64,000 nt of DNA from Cinclus cinclus. Taxonomy: Eukaryota > Chordata > Aves > Passeriformes > Cinclidae. This document shows positions 13,063 through 25,900 of the stretch, piece by piece. The position numbers were made by a program, and so were the translations under genes. Under the pieces are notes generated by a model that worked only from the letters and a program-made list of their open reading frames with translations, was not told the DNA's origin and searched no databases. Positions within the stretch are counted from its first letter, which is position 1; each line of letters opens with the position of its first letter. The stretch is taken from NCBI RefSeq assembly GCF_963662255.1, contig NC_085050.1:22616131-22680130 (forward strand), read 5' to 3'.

Positions 13063-13293
13063 ATGAAGACAGTCTGCACGGCGTGGACTCCAGCAAAAGA
13101 ATGGAATCTTTTCAACATCAGTACAAGAAATCTATTTTTTAACACTGGCACTGTAAACTGGCAGAATGTGTGGCCAACAACTGGAGAAGATTGTTGCTTT
13201 TTGGACATTATTTTTCATAAGGATAGTTACTGGGCTTGCTGGAGAGGGAAGATCTGTGTGGAAAAAGGACTCTCACTTCAGCCCTGTGAGTGA
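13063..13293 (+). other. KLB: KLB original N-terminal frame, now out of frame (76-codon upstream ORF)
   Basis: From ATG 13063 the frame reads MKTVCTAWTPAKEWNLF, then STRNLFFNT. This resembles the mammalian KLB N-terminus (MKPGCAAGSPGNEWIFF, from memory). It is one base out of register with the rest of KLB and stops at TGA 13291-13293, overlapping the internal start at 13166. The ATG has a weak context (C at -3, A at +4), so ribosomes could scan past it. Confidence 0.7.
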
Positions 13294-13903
13294 AACACAG
13301 ATGTTTTTATACGACACTTTCCCCAAAGAGTTTCTCTGGGGTGTAGGGACAGGAGCTTTCCAGGTGGAAGGCAGCTGGAGGAAGGATGGGAAAGGCTCCT
13401 CCATCTGGGACCACTTCACCCACTCGGAGTTCAGGGATGCTGACAGCACAGGCACCTCCAGTGACAGCTATATCTTGTTGGACAAAGATTTGTCTGCTCT
13501 GGATTTTTTGGGAGTTACTTTTTACCAGTTTTCAATTTCATGGCCAAGGCTTTTCCCCACTGGAGTGGTAGCAGCTCCCAATGAAAAAGGACTTCGGTAT
13601 TATAACACCCTTATTGACTCTCTACTACACAGAAATATTGACCCCGTGGTTACACTGTACCACTGGGACCTGCCCTTGAAGCTGCAGGAAAAATACGGGG
13701 GATGGAAAAATGAATCAATGATTGACATCTTCAATGACTATGCCACGTTTTGCTTCCAGACCTTTGGGGATCGTGTTAAGTACTGGATTACAATACACAA
13801 TCCATATTTAATTGCTTGGCATGGATATGGCACAGGTATTCATGCTCCAGGAGAGAGAGGGAAAATAAGAACTGTCTACTCAGTGGGACACAATTTAATT
13901 AAG
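13166..13903 (+). CDS. KLB: KLB exon 1 (coding part from the internal Met)
   Basis: This exon has 246 codons, from the signal-like segment through the first half of KL1, including [13 protein letters not shown] and ITIHNPYL. It ends GHNLIK with donor GTACAG, phase 0. The ATG at 13166 has A at -3 and corresponds to Met30 of the human protein. Confidence 0.9.
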
Positions 13904-16900
13904 GTACAGTATAATAAGGTTTTACAAATTGATCTTGCATTGCTGTGGGAAATAACAGGGGAATTGGTCCTGTGATCACTGTTCTTTTAAAAAAAGTCAC
14001 CTACTGTGAAAGCACCAAGAAACAGCCTTTAGCTAAGGCAGTCTTTCTGTTAATCCTCATTTTGATCTTATTGCTTGTCAGAACAGCTGACTCAGTAATT
14101 ATTTGTTTTAAAGTGCTTGTTAATTATTTTATTTAAATTAGCTTTTGCATACAAATTCTAACTATTAAAGAGCATTCTTAGTTTTTTACATTTAGTTGAA
14201 CAGATTTGGCCATACTGAAATGACTATTCTATTAGTTTAAAAGGAAATTCATTTGTATTTGCATGTTGAATCAATTTTACTGGCATAGAGTATGTATATG
14301 TAAGTATAATTGGTTCTAGCTTAGTAAGATCACATTGCAAAATGTTTGCTTTTAAACCAGTAAGGTTGGCTCTTCTTGGGTTTAGAAGAAAACAAATGTC
14401 CTGTTCAGTACTTGAGAGTTTCAAATTAGTGCCATGATGTACAGTATTTTTTGCATCTGCCGTGTTCAAAGTACTTTACAGAGCAGGTCACTATCCCATC
14501 TCTGCAGCCAGTATAATTCCCTCTGCTGAGACTATTCTGAACTGTCACAAAGAGAATTTTTCTACAACTTGCCATACATTATACATGTAATTAACAGCTA
14601 AATCTGAATAAGTTTATCCTACAGAAAGAAGTATGCATGTGGGAAAAATTATTTGCCAGAGTAGTTAAAATATTCTGTAACTGATAAATTCTTGTATTTG
14701 CTTCTGCCTGGAACCTTCAGAACATCATTTTTCAAAAAGGTCACACTGCAGTCAATAGAAGTTTTACACACAGAAAAGTTGTCAAGCATCCTGAGTCACA
14801 AACTGTTTTGATTTCAGACTTAGCAGAATGATTTAACTGTAAATATTTGTGAAGACTCTCAGAGAAAACTGATGCCAAATAATTATTTTGTTTTCAAGTG
14901 CTGTTTTATATAATGCATGTAAAAGATACCGTGTAAGTCTGCAGTATGTCTTGCCTTCATTTCTGAGTGTCACAATCAAATGTGAAGTACCAACTAGGCA
15001 GTCTCTGCACTTTCTGGAAAATCCATGTAAGCAGCACACCACACACAGGGAGCAATACTCCTCTGCCAAAGAATCAATTGGGTTTTCCAGGAAGCCAAGC
15101 CCAGCTGAGTCTGACACACAAATTACTGACCTAATTCTCTTAGTCAATATTATTTGTCTCTCAGACTTGATTTGATAGTTGCTTCTTGTTCTAGAGTATA
15201 AAATAAATCACTTGGTTGAAAGAGTTAAGGAGACTTTGAGCAGCACACAATCCTTTAACTACTGTTTTATTATCCTTGGGCAGAAATTATTTTTCTGTAG
15301 TACCCTTCTTACAACCCCATCAACATTACTTAAAGTATTAGCAGTTCTCTCCTGTACCGCTGTAAAATTTCTGAATATTTTAGATTTGAGATCAGTGAAA
15401 AATCTCAGATTTGTAGAAAAGTATTTGAGAAGCTGGAGTTTTCTGGTTGGGGTTAGAAATGGCATGGAAACTCTTGAGGTACCAGTCAATATGGGTCAAT
15501 TCTTCTTATCTTTAGATGTAATTATTTATTTCTCTTCATAAACTGTAATGCCAGCCAGCCATTCCACAGAAGTCACAGTTAGTACATATGTTCCAAGCCA
15601 ACTAGCCAGAGTCTTTCTCAAAGATTTTTGTGTGAGTTTGTTTGGTTCATTTTGCATTGTTAACAATACATTATTAATAGAATGTACTGATGCACAATCA
15701 AGATTCATATGTTGTGAAATATCTCTCCTTTGAGAGTCAAGAAAAGTTACAAGATTCTCTCTTTAAAGAGATTTCACATGGGTGTTTATTTAATGACTGG
15801 TATATACTGTTCTGTTTCTCAGACCTTGCATTATGCCTGCCTTCTGATTTCCCACTGCAAACCAAAAATGTCTTCATCACATACATGGAAAAAGTAATAA
15901 ATTCACTTTCAAGCCTGGTGTGTCCTTATAGGTCCATTGCAGATCAGCTTCTTTTCTGTGCCCAGCTGCATTACTCCTGGCTTTTTGATAGATCTCACTG
16001 TGCCAGGATCTCTGCATGGACACTGCTGGCTTTCGGATCTGTGGATGAGTGTGCCCTAGGAAAGCGCTATAATTCATTCTCCTTATAAACAAATTTCTAC
16101 TTCATGAACGGGAAATAATTATTACCTCTATGTCCTACCAGACACTTCCTTCCTTTCCCTAAAGGGGACTCCTTTCCTCAGGATGCAGAAAGATTAAACC
16201 ACATCAGCACCTGGTATTTCTTACAGGAGAAGGGAAACCTGTCTCCCTCAAGTATAGTTCTAGGGTGGACATCAGAATCATCTATGCTTGTAAATGTTTT
16301 TGCTAAAAGATTTTTCAAATAGTAATAGCTATCAGTGATTGTGTAAAATTCAGCACTGACTGAGAGTTTTTTGAGGACTTGTTATTTTCAGGTTAGCTTT
16401 CTTAGATTTCTTGGTAATTGTTAGGGAAAACACAACCGAAATGCAGAACAGTTAACATACAACAAATTTGATAGTAAAGCCTCAGTCCTTCATAACACCC
16501 TCTCAAGATGTAGGCAATCCCTCAGAAGGATTGAGATTCAGTTTGCAAAAGAAAGGGTTTAGTTCTGCTTTAGTTCTACTGACTATGGGGCATCTTTACC
16601 AGAAATCAAAAAGGCCTTAAACAGAAATACACTCTCCAAATAAGCCACACACCCCTGCCCTTCTTCTGAAGTGTAACATCATCATCAGACTCTATATTCT
16701 AGTTCTTCATGGTTTAAACACCAAACAAGTAAACAAAAAGCCCAAATAATTTTATTAGCATTTTTTTCAATTTTAGTTTTCCTAAGTGTTCTTGATTTCC
16801 AGTACACTAAAATAACTCCAAATACCCCTAACATTGTTTTCTATACTCTTGCTGTTCAAAGAAAAATTGCTTGACTAAAGTATCTTAAGAATTTTGAAGT

Positions 16901-19900
16901 ATTGCCCTTTCTATTGAAAGCTCTTTGCATACACATATGTTAAATTACAGGATCAGAATTTGAAGGAGTATGAGAATCTTTCAAAAAGATAATAGAACAA
17001 TAGTCTTCAGTTTATTAAGCTGACTTTTCTAGCCTTTTCACAGGGTTAGTACTAACTGACATAGCACTCTCTGTGACTTTTAAGACTAAGGAAAATTCTC
17101 TACATTAACAACAGGAAAATATGCTGAAATTAATGAGTCATACATATCTACAATAAATACCCAGTATTGATCCTACTTTAACTGTGTATTTAGCCTTGAC
17201 ATTTGTCCTTGCTCTAACAAGGAGAATGAAAGATTAGGGATTAAATTCTAACTGAAAAAAGATTAGTCAAGACTTACTGAAAAATACCCAATTTGATGTA
17301 TGATACAGCTTTGAAATTGATGCTTGTTTCATATCTGGTCTTAAAAAAACAAATTATATAAATCAGCTAATTCCATCAACCATAGTTTGTATTTAGCAAA
17401 CACCTTCTATCTGAGAATGTTAAGTTTTTTTACAGAAAATTAACAACCCAAAACAGAATTATAAGCAAGCAAATTAAACCCTTACTACAGACAATGGCAA
17501 TCTTTTTACAGTAAGATTTAATCCTCAGAATTAAGTCATCAGTGACACATACAAATTTGTATATGAGGATTCTATCTTAACTCATATTAAATGTACTTAT
17601 TTATATTTGAGGTCTACTCCTCTAGAATTATACCTGTGGCTGTACTCTCTACTGTACACATTATTTTTAATAGTAACTTTATTTTCTTCTAATCATCTCC
17701 TGACGATGTGGATGATTATGAGTTATCCCTGACTGGCTTCTACATGTCAGTATCATATTCTAATTAGTTATTTTTTCTGGCAAAGCCATCTTTCTCCACT
17801 TCACCTAGAAAAGTGTGATTGCTATGATTTACCTGGTGCTATTGTCATGGTACTTGGCACTGGCAATTTTACAGCTGAGTGCAGTGGGGGCTTTCTTGTT
17901 AAGCCAATGCTACCATATGCCTCTTGTTCAACAGTGGTGTTTGTGGGCTGTGTCTGGAGAAAAAGCGTACAAACCAGGTGAGAAAACACTAGAGGCAGAG
18001 CACAGAGGTAGCCTGGCCCCAGCAGCCACCCCAGGCTGGAAGGACTTTCAGGAGAGGACAGTGAGGGCAACTGAGGAGATGGCACTGGCCACTTAAATTT
18101 TCTGATGAGGCTGCTGAGAAATCCATTTTATAGTACTTTAAATCTATCTTACAATTTGCCTCATGAATCCATTTTTGCTGGCTTCCCTCTTCAGCTGCAG
18201 AACATGCATTTCAAAGGTTAGTGCCACTTTTATCAGTATTTTCAAAGACAAACCTTGAACAAATGTTACGAGCATGACCTTAGAAACCATAAACAACTGA
18301 TACACAAAATTTCACAAACTGTAATTCTTTGGTACTCCCCAGCTTAAACAAATACCTACCTGACATAAGGCCTTTTGGAGATCTTTTAAACTGTCAAGGC
18401 TGTGTGTCTCTAGGTAAATTAACTGAAATTATCGTCAAAGGTAAGCAATGCTGTTTGACTTAGTAATGATGGCAATCTTACTCAGCACTGAGTGTTTCAC
18501 AATGCTCCTAATGTTTTTTTCTGGGTGCAAACTGTTATTTTCTTTCCAGCTTAAGAGTATAAAGCCACACTACAGGCATAAGGTAAACTCTGAGTTACTT
18601 GACAACTCTTCAGCTGGGAGAGGTCAGCTTCCCTCCCATGTCAGGTGTCAGATCACCCAATGTGATTCACACTGCAGTCCGGAGTCACTCTTCTCTGACC
18701 TACCTGTCCTGTTTCCTTAGAGGACTTTGACAATGCTAGTGGTTCCTCAGTCTCCCATGTATTTCTGGTTTTGTATTTCTGTTTTTTCTGCTGTATGCCC
18801 TTATTTAAGTAATTAATAATGTGATGTGTGATAATGCTACATTTTCTAAAACATTATGATAATCGAAAAGCGGTATTAAGATGTGAAACAGTGCAGTGGC
18901 CACTTCAAAGAAGAAATTAACTAAAATCCTGAACAAAATTCTCACTCAGAACTGCCGAAGTTGCCATTTGGCTTCAAACTTTCACAGCTGGGTCCTTTAC
19001 CCAAGTTTTTACATTTAGGGATTGTTCAAATCTCAAAACTTGGAATACTTGCTCTTATGACTAGGCGAAAATAAAACCACTAAATCCCAAGAAGAGGGAT
19101 GGGGTGGATGTGGTGGTTTGATCAGAGTAAGCCCAGGTAACCCCCGGAGCACAGAGCAGTTAGTAGCAGAGTCACCACTGACAAATGAAATAACATATGA
19201 GATGCATAATTGATGGAATAATTGTAAAGATGGTTTGAAATGTTACCTGTATCAGGAATCACTGTTTGACAGAGAAAGACTCAGGTGGAACTGGCTAGAT
19301 CACAGAGTTCAAATCCCACTGTTAGAGCAGTTCCAAAGTGTCTGCGTAACAGCTATTCTCATCCCTGCTGAGATCTCTCCTGAAATTTAGACGTATGTTA
19401 AAAGGAAAAAAGCCACAGCCCTAACGTGTCATAGGAACAGCACACGAGTTACTGAGTATTGCCCTCATCCCAAGGAACCTTGCAGGGTAACAGTGATTGC
19501 CCATTCAGCTGTGCAGGGTAATTCATGTGCCTTAACTGATACGTCTGTATAAGCCTGCAGTGACTCAGATGGAGCTACCTGCCTCTCGAGCTGCCAAGGC
19601 ACAAAGGGACTTACTAGAGTTACAATTTAATACTATTTTTCTCTCATCAGGCTCATGCAAAAGTTTGGCATACCTACAAAGAACACTTTGAACCCTTTCA
19701 GAAGGGGATGATATCCATAGTCTTGGGATCCCACTGGATCGAACCTAACAAATTGGAAGATGAGTCGGACATTTCTAAATGTCAGAAGTCTCTGGAGAGA
19801 GTACTCGGGTGGTTTGCTAAACCTATCCATGGGGATGGGGATTATCCAGAAGAACTGAAAAATGAATTCTTGTTTTTGCCACACTTTACTGAAGATGAAA

Positions 19901-22900
19901 AAAACTACGTAAAGGGAACGGCTGACTTCTTTGCATTTTCCTTTGGTCCTAGTAACTTTAAACCTCCAAACACTCTACCAAAAATGGGACAAAATTTGTC
20001 ACTCAATTTGAGGGAAGTACTGAACTGGATTAAATTGGAATACAACAGTCCTCGAATCTTGATTGCAGAGAATGGCTGGTTCACTGACAGCCATGTGAAA
20101 ACAGATGACACAACAGCCATCTACATGATGAAAAACTTCATTAATAAGGTTTTACAAGGTTTGTACAGAAATTACTTGTTGGATTTTTTCAGAGAGCACT
20201 TTTGATAATTTGATATTTAGCTCTGTAATAATTTAATCTTCTTTAAAAAGATAATGGCAACAAAGTTAATCATTAATTATTTATATTGCATGAGTATAGT
20301 CATGGATCAGGATCTCCTGGTGCTAGGTGTTATACAAACAGAAAAAACCCTGTCCCAGAAAGCTAAAGTCCAACATCTGCATTAGGTTAGGGTTTCCATA
20401 CTGAAACTATTATTCCTGCAGGACTGCAAGACTCCATCTACAGTAGGGACAAAAAAGCCTTGAGATCTTCTTCTGTGAACATCACCTCTGATGACACAGG
20501 GAGCTTAGTTAACTCCTGACCTTTCCTACCTTCAGCCCCTGGTTTCTGCCCCAAACCTTCCCCTTGTTTTTCAGGAGGCTTTTCTCATCCTCACTCTAGA
20601 TCCTGACCTGTTTCTGCCCTGTCCTTTCACTGCCCCTGCAGACAATGCTAAAAGTATATTCTTACTCTGATCCACCAGATCTCTACCTATCACCAAACAT
20701 TTTTTCTTTACCATAAAGTATATGTAAAACAGTACTTTTTTCCTCAACCCATTTAAATGGCCACAAAATCTCAGTATGCACCATCTCAAGTACCACAGCA
20801 TCTTTTGCTCTGACAATTAAACTTACCTCAACTATTCAGTATGTTTCTACAAACTAAAAACTAAAAGTTTTCACTTCTTTCAGTTCTAAAAACAGTTGTC
20901 ACTTACTCTGTCCCTAGATGTCTGCTCCCATTTGTTCAACCTTCCTCTTTGCGGACATCAAGTACTCATCTTTACTTGCAAGGCCATTCTAGCTTATCTC
21001 TTTATCCTCTACATCATTCTCTGCCTCTGCATGTTGCAGTGGTTATTTTCAGACATTTTTGTACTTTCTCCCACGGTTTTCCTAATTTAGAAGTTGCTTT
21101 CTCTGAAAATACATGCCATTGTATTGCTTTGTTACATTTCCTTGCCTCCTTTCCAGTATTCTGGCCTTGTCTATCAGCTTCTCATATACTCACATTGCAA
21201 GCTCTTGGGGTTTCTGATTTCATCTGGCAACAAGGAAAACATCCACAGACTATGCCCATGCTGCTGGGTACCTTGGAACTCTGCTGCATCAATACATGCA
21301 CTATGCAAAACTGCTTTCTGCTTAAGTTGCAGCCTGGTGTGACTAGGGTAATGAAGTTCAGTGGAAATACAAAATGATGCAAAATGAAATGTCCTGAGAA
21401 AATTAAGGCTAAACAATACTGGGAAAGAATAGACCAGAAAACTTCATTTTTATTCCTTGGCTTACTGCTGTGGTGGACTACAGGTAAAATATGGCTTATG
21501 CACCTGTCTGCATCAAAATCCTCAGCAACCCTACTTGGTCACTGCTCTGTCTTGGGTATTCCAGCTCTTATAAGGTTAATGTGAAGAGTTATCTTGTGTT
21601 ATTTCCAGCTTAAAGCTGGCAACAGGCACTGAACATGACTGACCGTGGAGTTTGGACTTTTTCTTCCAGTCTGCCAGCTGGCACAAGCCTGCACGGGTAA
21701 AAAACATTGTGGTTAGCTGGTGTCTGCTGAGAAGCTTATTTGCAGGCTCTGCTGCCCTCCCTGAAAAATCAGGTTCCATGTCTGAGAAAGCAGTTGTGCT
21801 TCTCATGTATTATATGTAAAAGATCATTTCCAGACTCCTTCATAAGAGGGACATTGTGATTGCCTGAAGAAATCAGCATGCACCCATTATGTAACTAAAC
21901 CAGTCTCTAGGTTGGCTAACCCAACTTCTCTAAAGTCATTAACAGTCCCATGCCAACAAAATAAATTTTTCCATTTACAAGCTGAGTAGACATTCACAAA
22001 TGTTTGAGCTTGCAGACATCTGTCAAAGACAGAAAGAGAGTTTTAGTTTCATGACAAAGTTACAAACCAGATCAACTGTTGCTCCCTTTATTTTTACTCA
22101 TGATTCTCTAATTTTACTGGTATTATTTTGCTAGCAAATTGTCAAGTGCAACTTCAAACCTGGATGTGATATAATATTTCTTGTTTGCTCAGAGCAGAAA
22201 TAAAGCATCCTACAGAAATTTAATTTCTTAAGGAATTAGTGACACCTTTTTTTTAAGTAAATAAAGATTTAAGATAGATATGTATATGTCAGTTTTGCAA
22301 TGAATTACAGTGGGTCAATAACCCTACAAATGTTGAGAAGACACTCAAGATTTTCAAAGTAAATAGCCCCTTCTCATAAATATCCCTTATGTATATTAGA
22401 GTACTAAACACAAGACTCATGGATGTTACCTTTTTTTATGCAGCTATTAAATACGACAACATAGATGTGTTTGGTTACACAGCCTGGTCCCTCCTTGATG
22501 GCTTTGAATGGCAACATGCCTACAATATCAGGCGTGGATTATTTTATGTAGATGTCAAAAGCAAAAAAAAGGAAAGGATTCCCAAGTCATCTGCTCTTTA
22601 TTATAAACAAATCATACAAGAAAATGGCTTCCTCCTGAAGGATTCTACCCCAGACTTGCAAGCGCAGTTCTCCTGTGACTTCTCCTGGGGTATCACCGAG
22701 TCTGTTCTCAAGGTAAGCACAAAATATTAAAAGGATCACTGGAAACATATCAGCAACTTCAGCTTTGTGAACAAATGGCTGTATAGGGTGCCTTGCATTC
22801 AAGAATTCCAATGCACATTGCCAATAGACCCTGCTGCAGGAGCCCTTCAGGTGCAGCCCTCCCTCTGCTCCCGTCTCCATGTGGCAGATCAGGTGAGGAA

Positions 22901-25900
22901 ATCTCAGACCAAGAAGTTGATCCAACCAATTGTTACTGGGTTATTTTTCAACTAGGGGTTTCCAAATCCAGTATGCAGTGTGGCCATGGGGATGCTTGTG
23001 ATGGCCTTATGGAGAGAATGACAAAGGGCAGGGACAAGGTGATTATGCTGGCGACAGGAGAGCAACCTGCAGGCTCCAGGTCTTGTCTACAGCAGAAACA
23101 CATTCCTGGGTTAGGCCTGGCTCTGGCCTGGCTCTAAGCACCATTTAGACAAGTGGATAAGAAGTCATTCTTTAAAAAGACACAAAGCACAGGTGAAGAT
23201 AACCAACCTTGAGGTTTTACCATCTGAGCTCACACTAGAAAACAGATCGTACGACCTTTTATCCAAATTGGTTCCTACAAGACCTATTTATACTTCATTT
23301 TGCTTCTGCTTTAAACTTAGTAAAGCTAACTGTATGTATGGCCAGTGTTGGGATACCCTTCTTGTCATTGCACACAGACCGTGCCATGACAAATATCAGC
23401 CTGAAAAAGTAACAACAAAATCCCCTAATTTAACCTATTCATTGACAACCACAGGGGGAAAAAAAGTTATGCTTCTATGTATCTTGTTAATACGCAGCAC
23501 AAAAAATACATTTTGTTTTAAAAAAACAATCTAAATATTTTAAACTCCACTATATTGTACTTTGAAACCTACAAAAAGCATTTTAAAATTGGAATATAAA
23601 AAAATATGTGCTATTCAGAACCTTTTCAACTAGTAGGAGATAGAAAATATGTAACTAAATGCTACAAGCTGTTTGTGCCAGATTACTATGCCTCAGTTTC
23701 ATGAAGTTGCTCACAGCAGCAGTGCTAAAATTATCTGTGCCCACCTTGTACAACCCCTGGTGCTTGTTCTCACCACTTGGTTTCAGGGCAGCTGCCTGGG
23801 AACTGCTGCATGCATGACCAGAGTGAGCTCCATCAAAGAGAGCTGGTGGCAGGGCAAATGCCCATGTGTAATTGCATAGAAAAAAGTGCAATTTTGATGT
23901 TTTTCAAACTGAAAGGAACAGAATGATAAGCTAGTGGTGAGTTGGTTATCCTCTTCCCGCCTGGAGCATCTAAGCAGGACGTTCTGACATCCAGCACTCA
24001 TCAACATCTAAACACAGGCAGAAAACCAGACTACAAGCAGGTATTATGTTCATTTAATTAAAACCCATTTAACATATTTTTATTTTCACAGGCAGAATCA
24101 GCAGCTTCCTCACCACAGTTCTGTGATTCCAGCTTGTACCTCTGGAATGTCACAGGGGATGGGCTTCTGCACAAAGTTGAAGGGGTAAAGCTAAAAACCC
24201 GACCAGCACAGTGCACAGATTTTGTCAGTATTAAAAAGCAACTGGATCTCCTGGAAAAAATGAAGGTCACCCATTACAGATTTGCACTTGACTGGTCACT
24301 AATTTTACCAAATGGAGATTTGTCAGTGGTCAACAGGCAAGTTCTTAGGTATTACAGGTGTGTGGTTAGTGAAGTCCTGAAACTCAACGTTCAATCCATG
24401 GTCACCTTGTATTATCCAACTCACACCTACCTGGGCCTGCCGGGTCCTTTGTTGCAGACAGGAGGATGGTTGAACCAAACCACTGCCTATGCTTTTCAAG
24501 ACTATGCAGCTTTATGTTTTAGGGAACTCGGTGATTTGGTTAAACTTTGGATTACAATAAATGAGCCTAACCAGCTAAGCAGTGTCTACAACAGGAGCAG
24601 CAATGACACCTATCGGGCAGCACATAATTTATTAATAGCACACGCCATGGCCTGGAGAATATACGACAAGCAGTACCGGCCCTCTCAGTATGGCAAAGTG
24701 TCCCTGTCCCTGCATTCAGACTGGGCTGAGCCTGCCAACCCCTTCTTTGAATCTCATTCAAAAGCTGCCAACAGGTTTCTTCAGTTTGAAATAGGTTGGT
24801 TTGCCAATCCCATATTTAAGACGGGGGACTACCCAGCTACTATGAGGGACTACATCACATTTAAAAATAGAAAAGGCCTCTCACGCACTTTGTTGCCATC
24901 TTTCACAAGTGAGGAAAAACAGCTTGTCAAAGGTGCAGCTGACTTTTATGCACTGAATCATTTCACCACCAGATTTGTGATTCATGAACCTCAGAATGGA
25001 AGCCAGTATGACTTTGATCGTGACATTCAATTTCTGCAGGATATCACCTGCCTGAGCTCCCCTTCTCGTTTGATGGTGGTGCCTTGGGGAATGCGCAAAG
25101 TTCTCAGGTGGATCAAGAACACTTACGGTGACATTGACATTTACATCACAGCAAATGGAATAGATGACCCATCCTTAGACAAAGATGAACTTCGAAATTA
25201 TTACTTGGGCAAATACATACAAGAGGTTTTAAAAGGTAAGTATGTGACAGATTCATGTTCCCCGGAGCTATTTGCATGGCTCAGACCCAGGCACAGCTAA
25301 GTCTTGCCCTGGACAGAGTGACCAGTCCTGGTTCAGATGCAGGAACCTGCAGCACTGAGGGGCCCAACTCTGCAGTCACACTCAGGGCAGCTAAGACACA
25401 AAGGAACGGTATCAAGTGCCTTGCACAAAATGCAGCTACAGCTGCCTCCAGCTTAAAGAAGCTTCTCCATGTGAGAAACTCTCTGGGCATGCACATACAG
25501 CAGAGTTATTAGGAGATGGCACTTCAGCCCCACAACTCTCAAGAGACAATTAAAATTTCTACTCTCCAAAGAAAGGCAAGAGCCTCCTTGCTTGCTGAAC
25601 TAGTCATTGGACACAGAAGTGCAATCAAGTCCACAGAGATCTGGAAGGACATACAGAAGAAATACAGCAGGGTACCAGCAGCACCAGCTGCTGTTGAAGG
25701 GAGAGTCCAACTCTAGTTCTTGTGTTTTCTCCTGGGTGCATATGGAAATCTAGTACTTCACTTTAGAGAAAAACTAGTAAGACTTATGGAGGTAGAGGAC
25801 AAAAACATTAAAGGCAATGATCTTCAGCAAAAGTTCATTGTATTAGAAATGCTACAGGGACCTCACCCTTCCCCTCCCTCTTCCATCCAATCATTAAATA

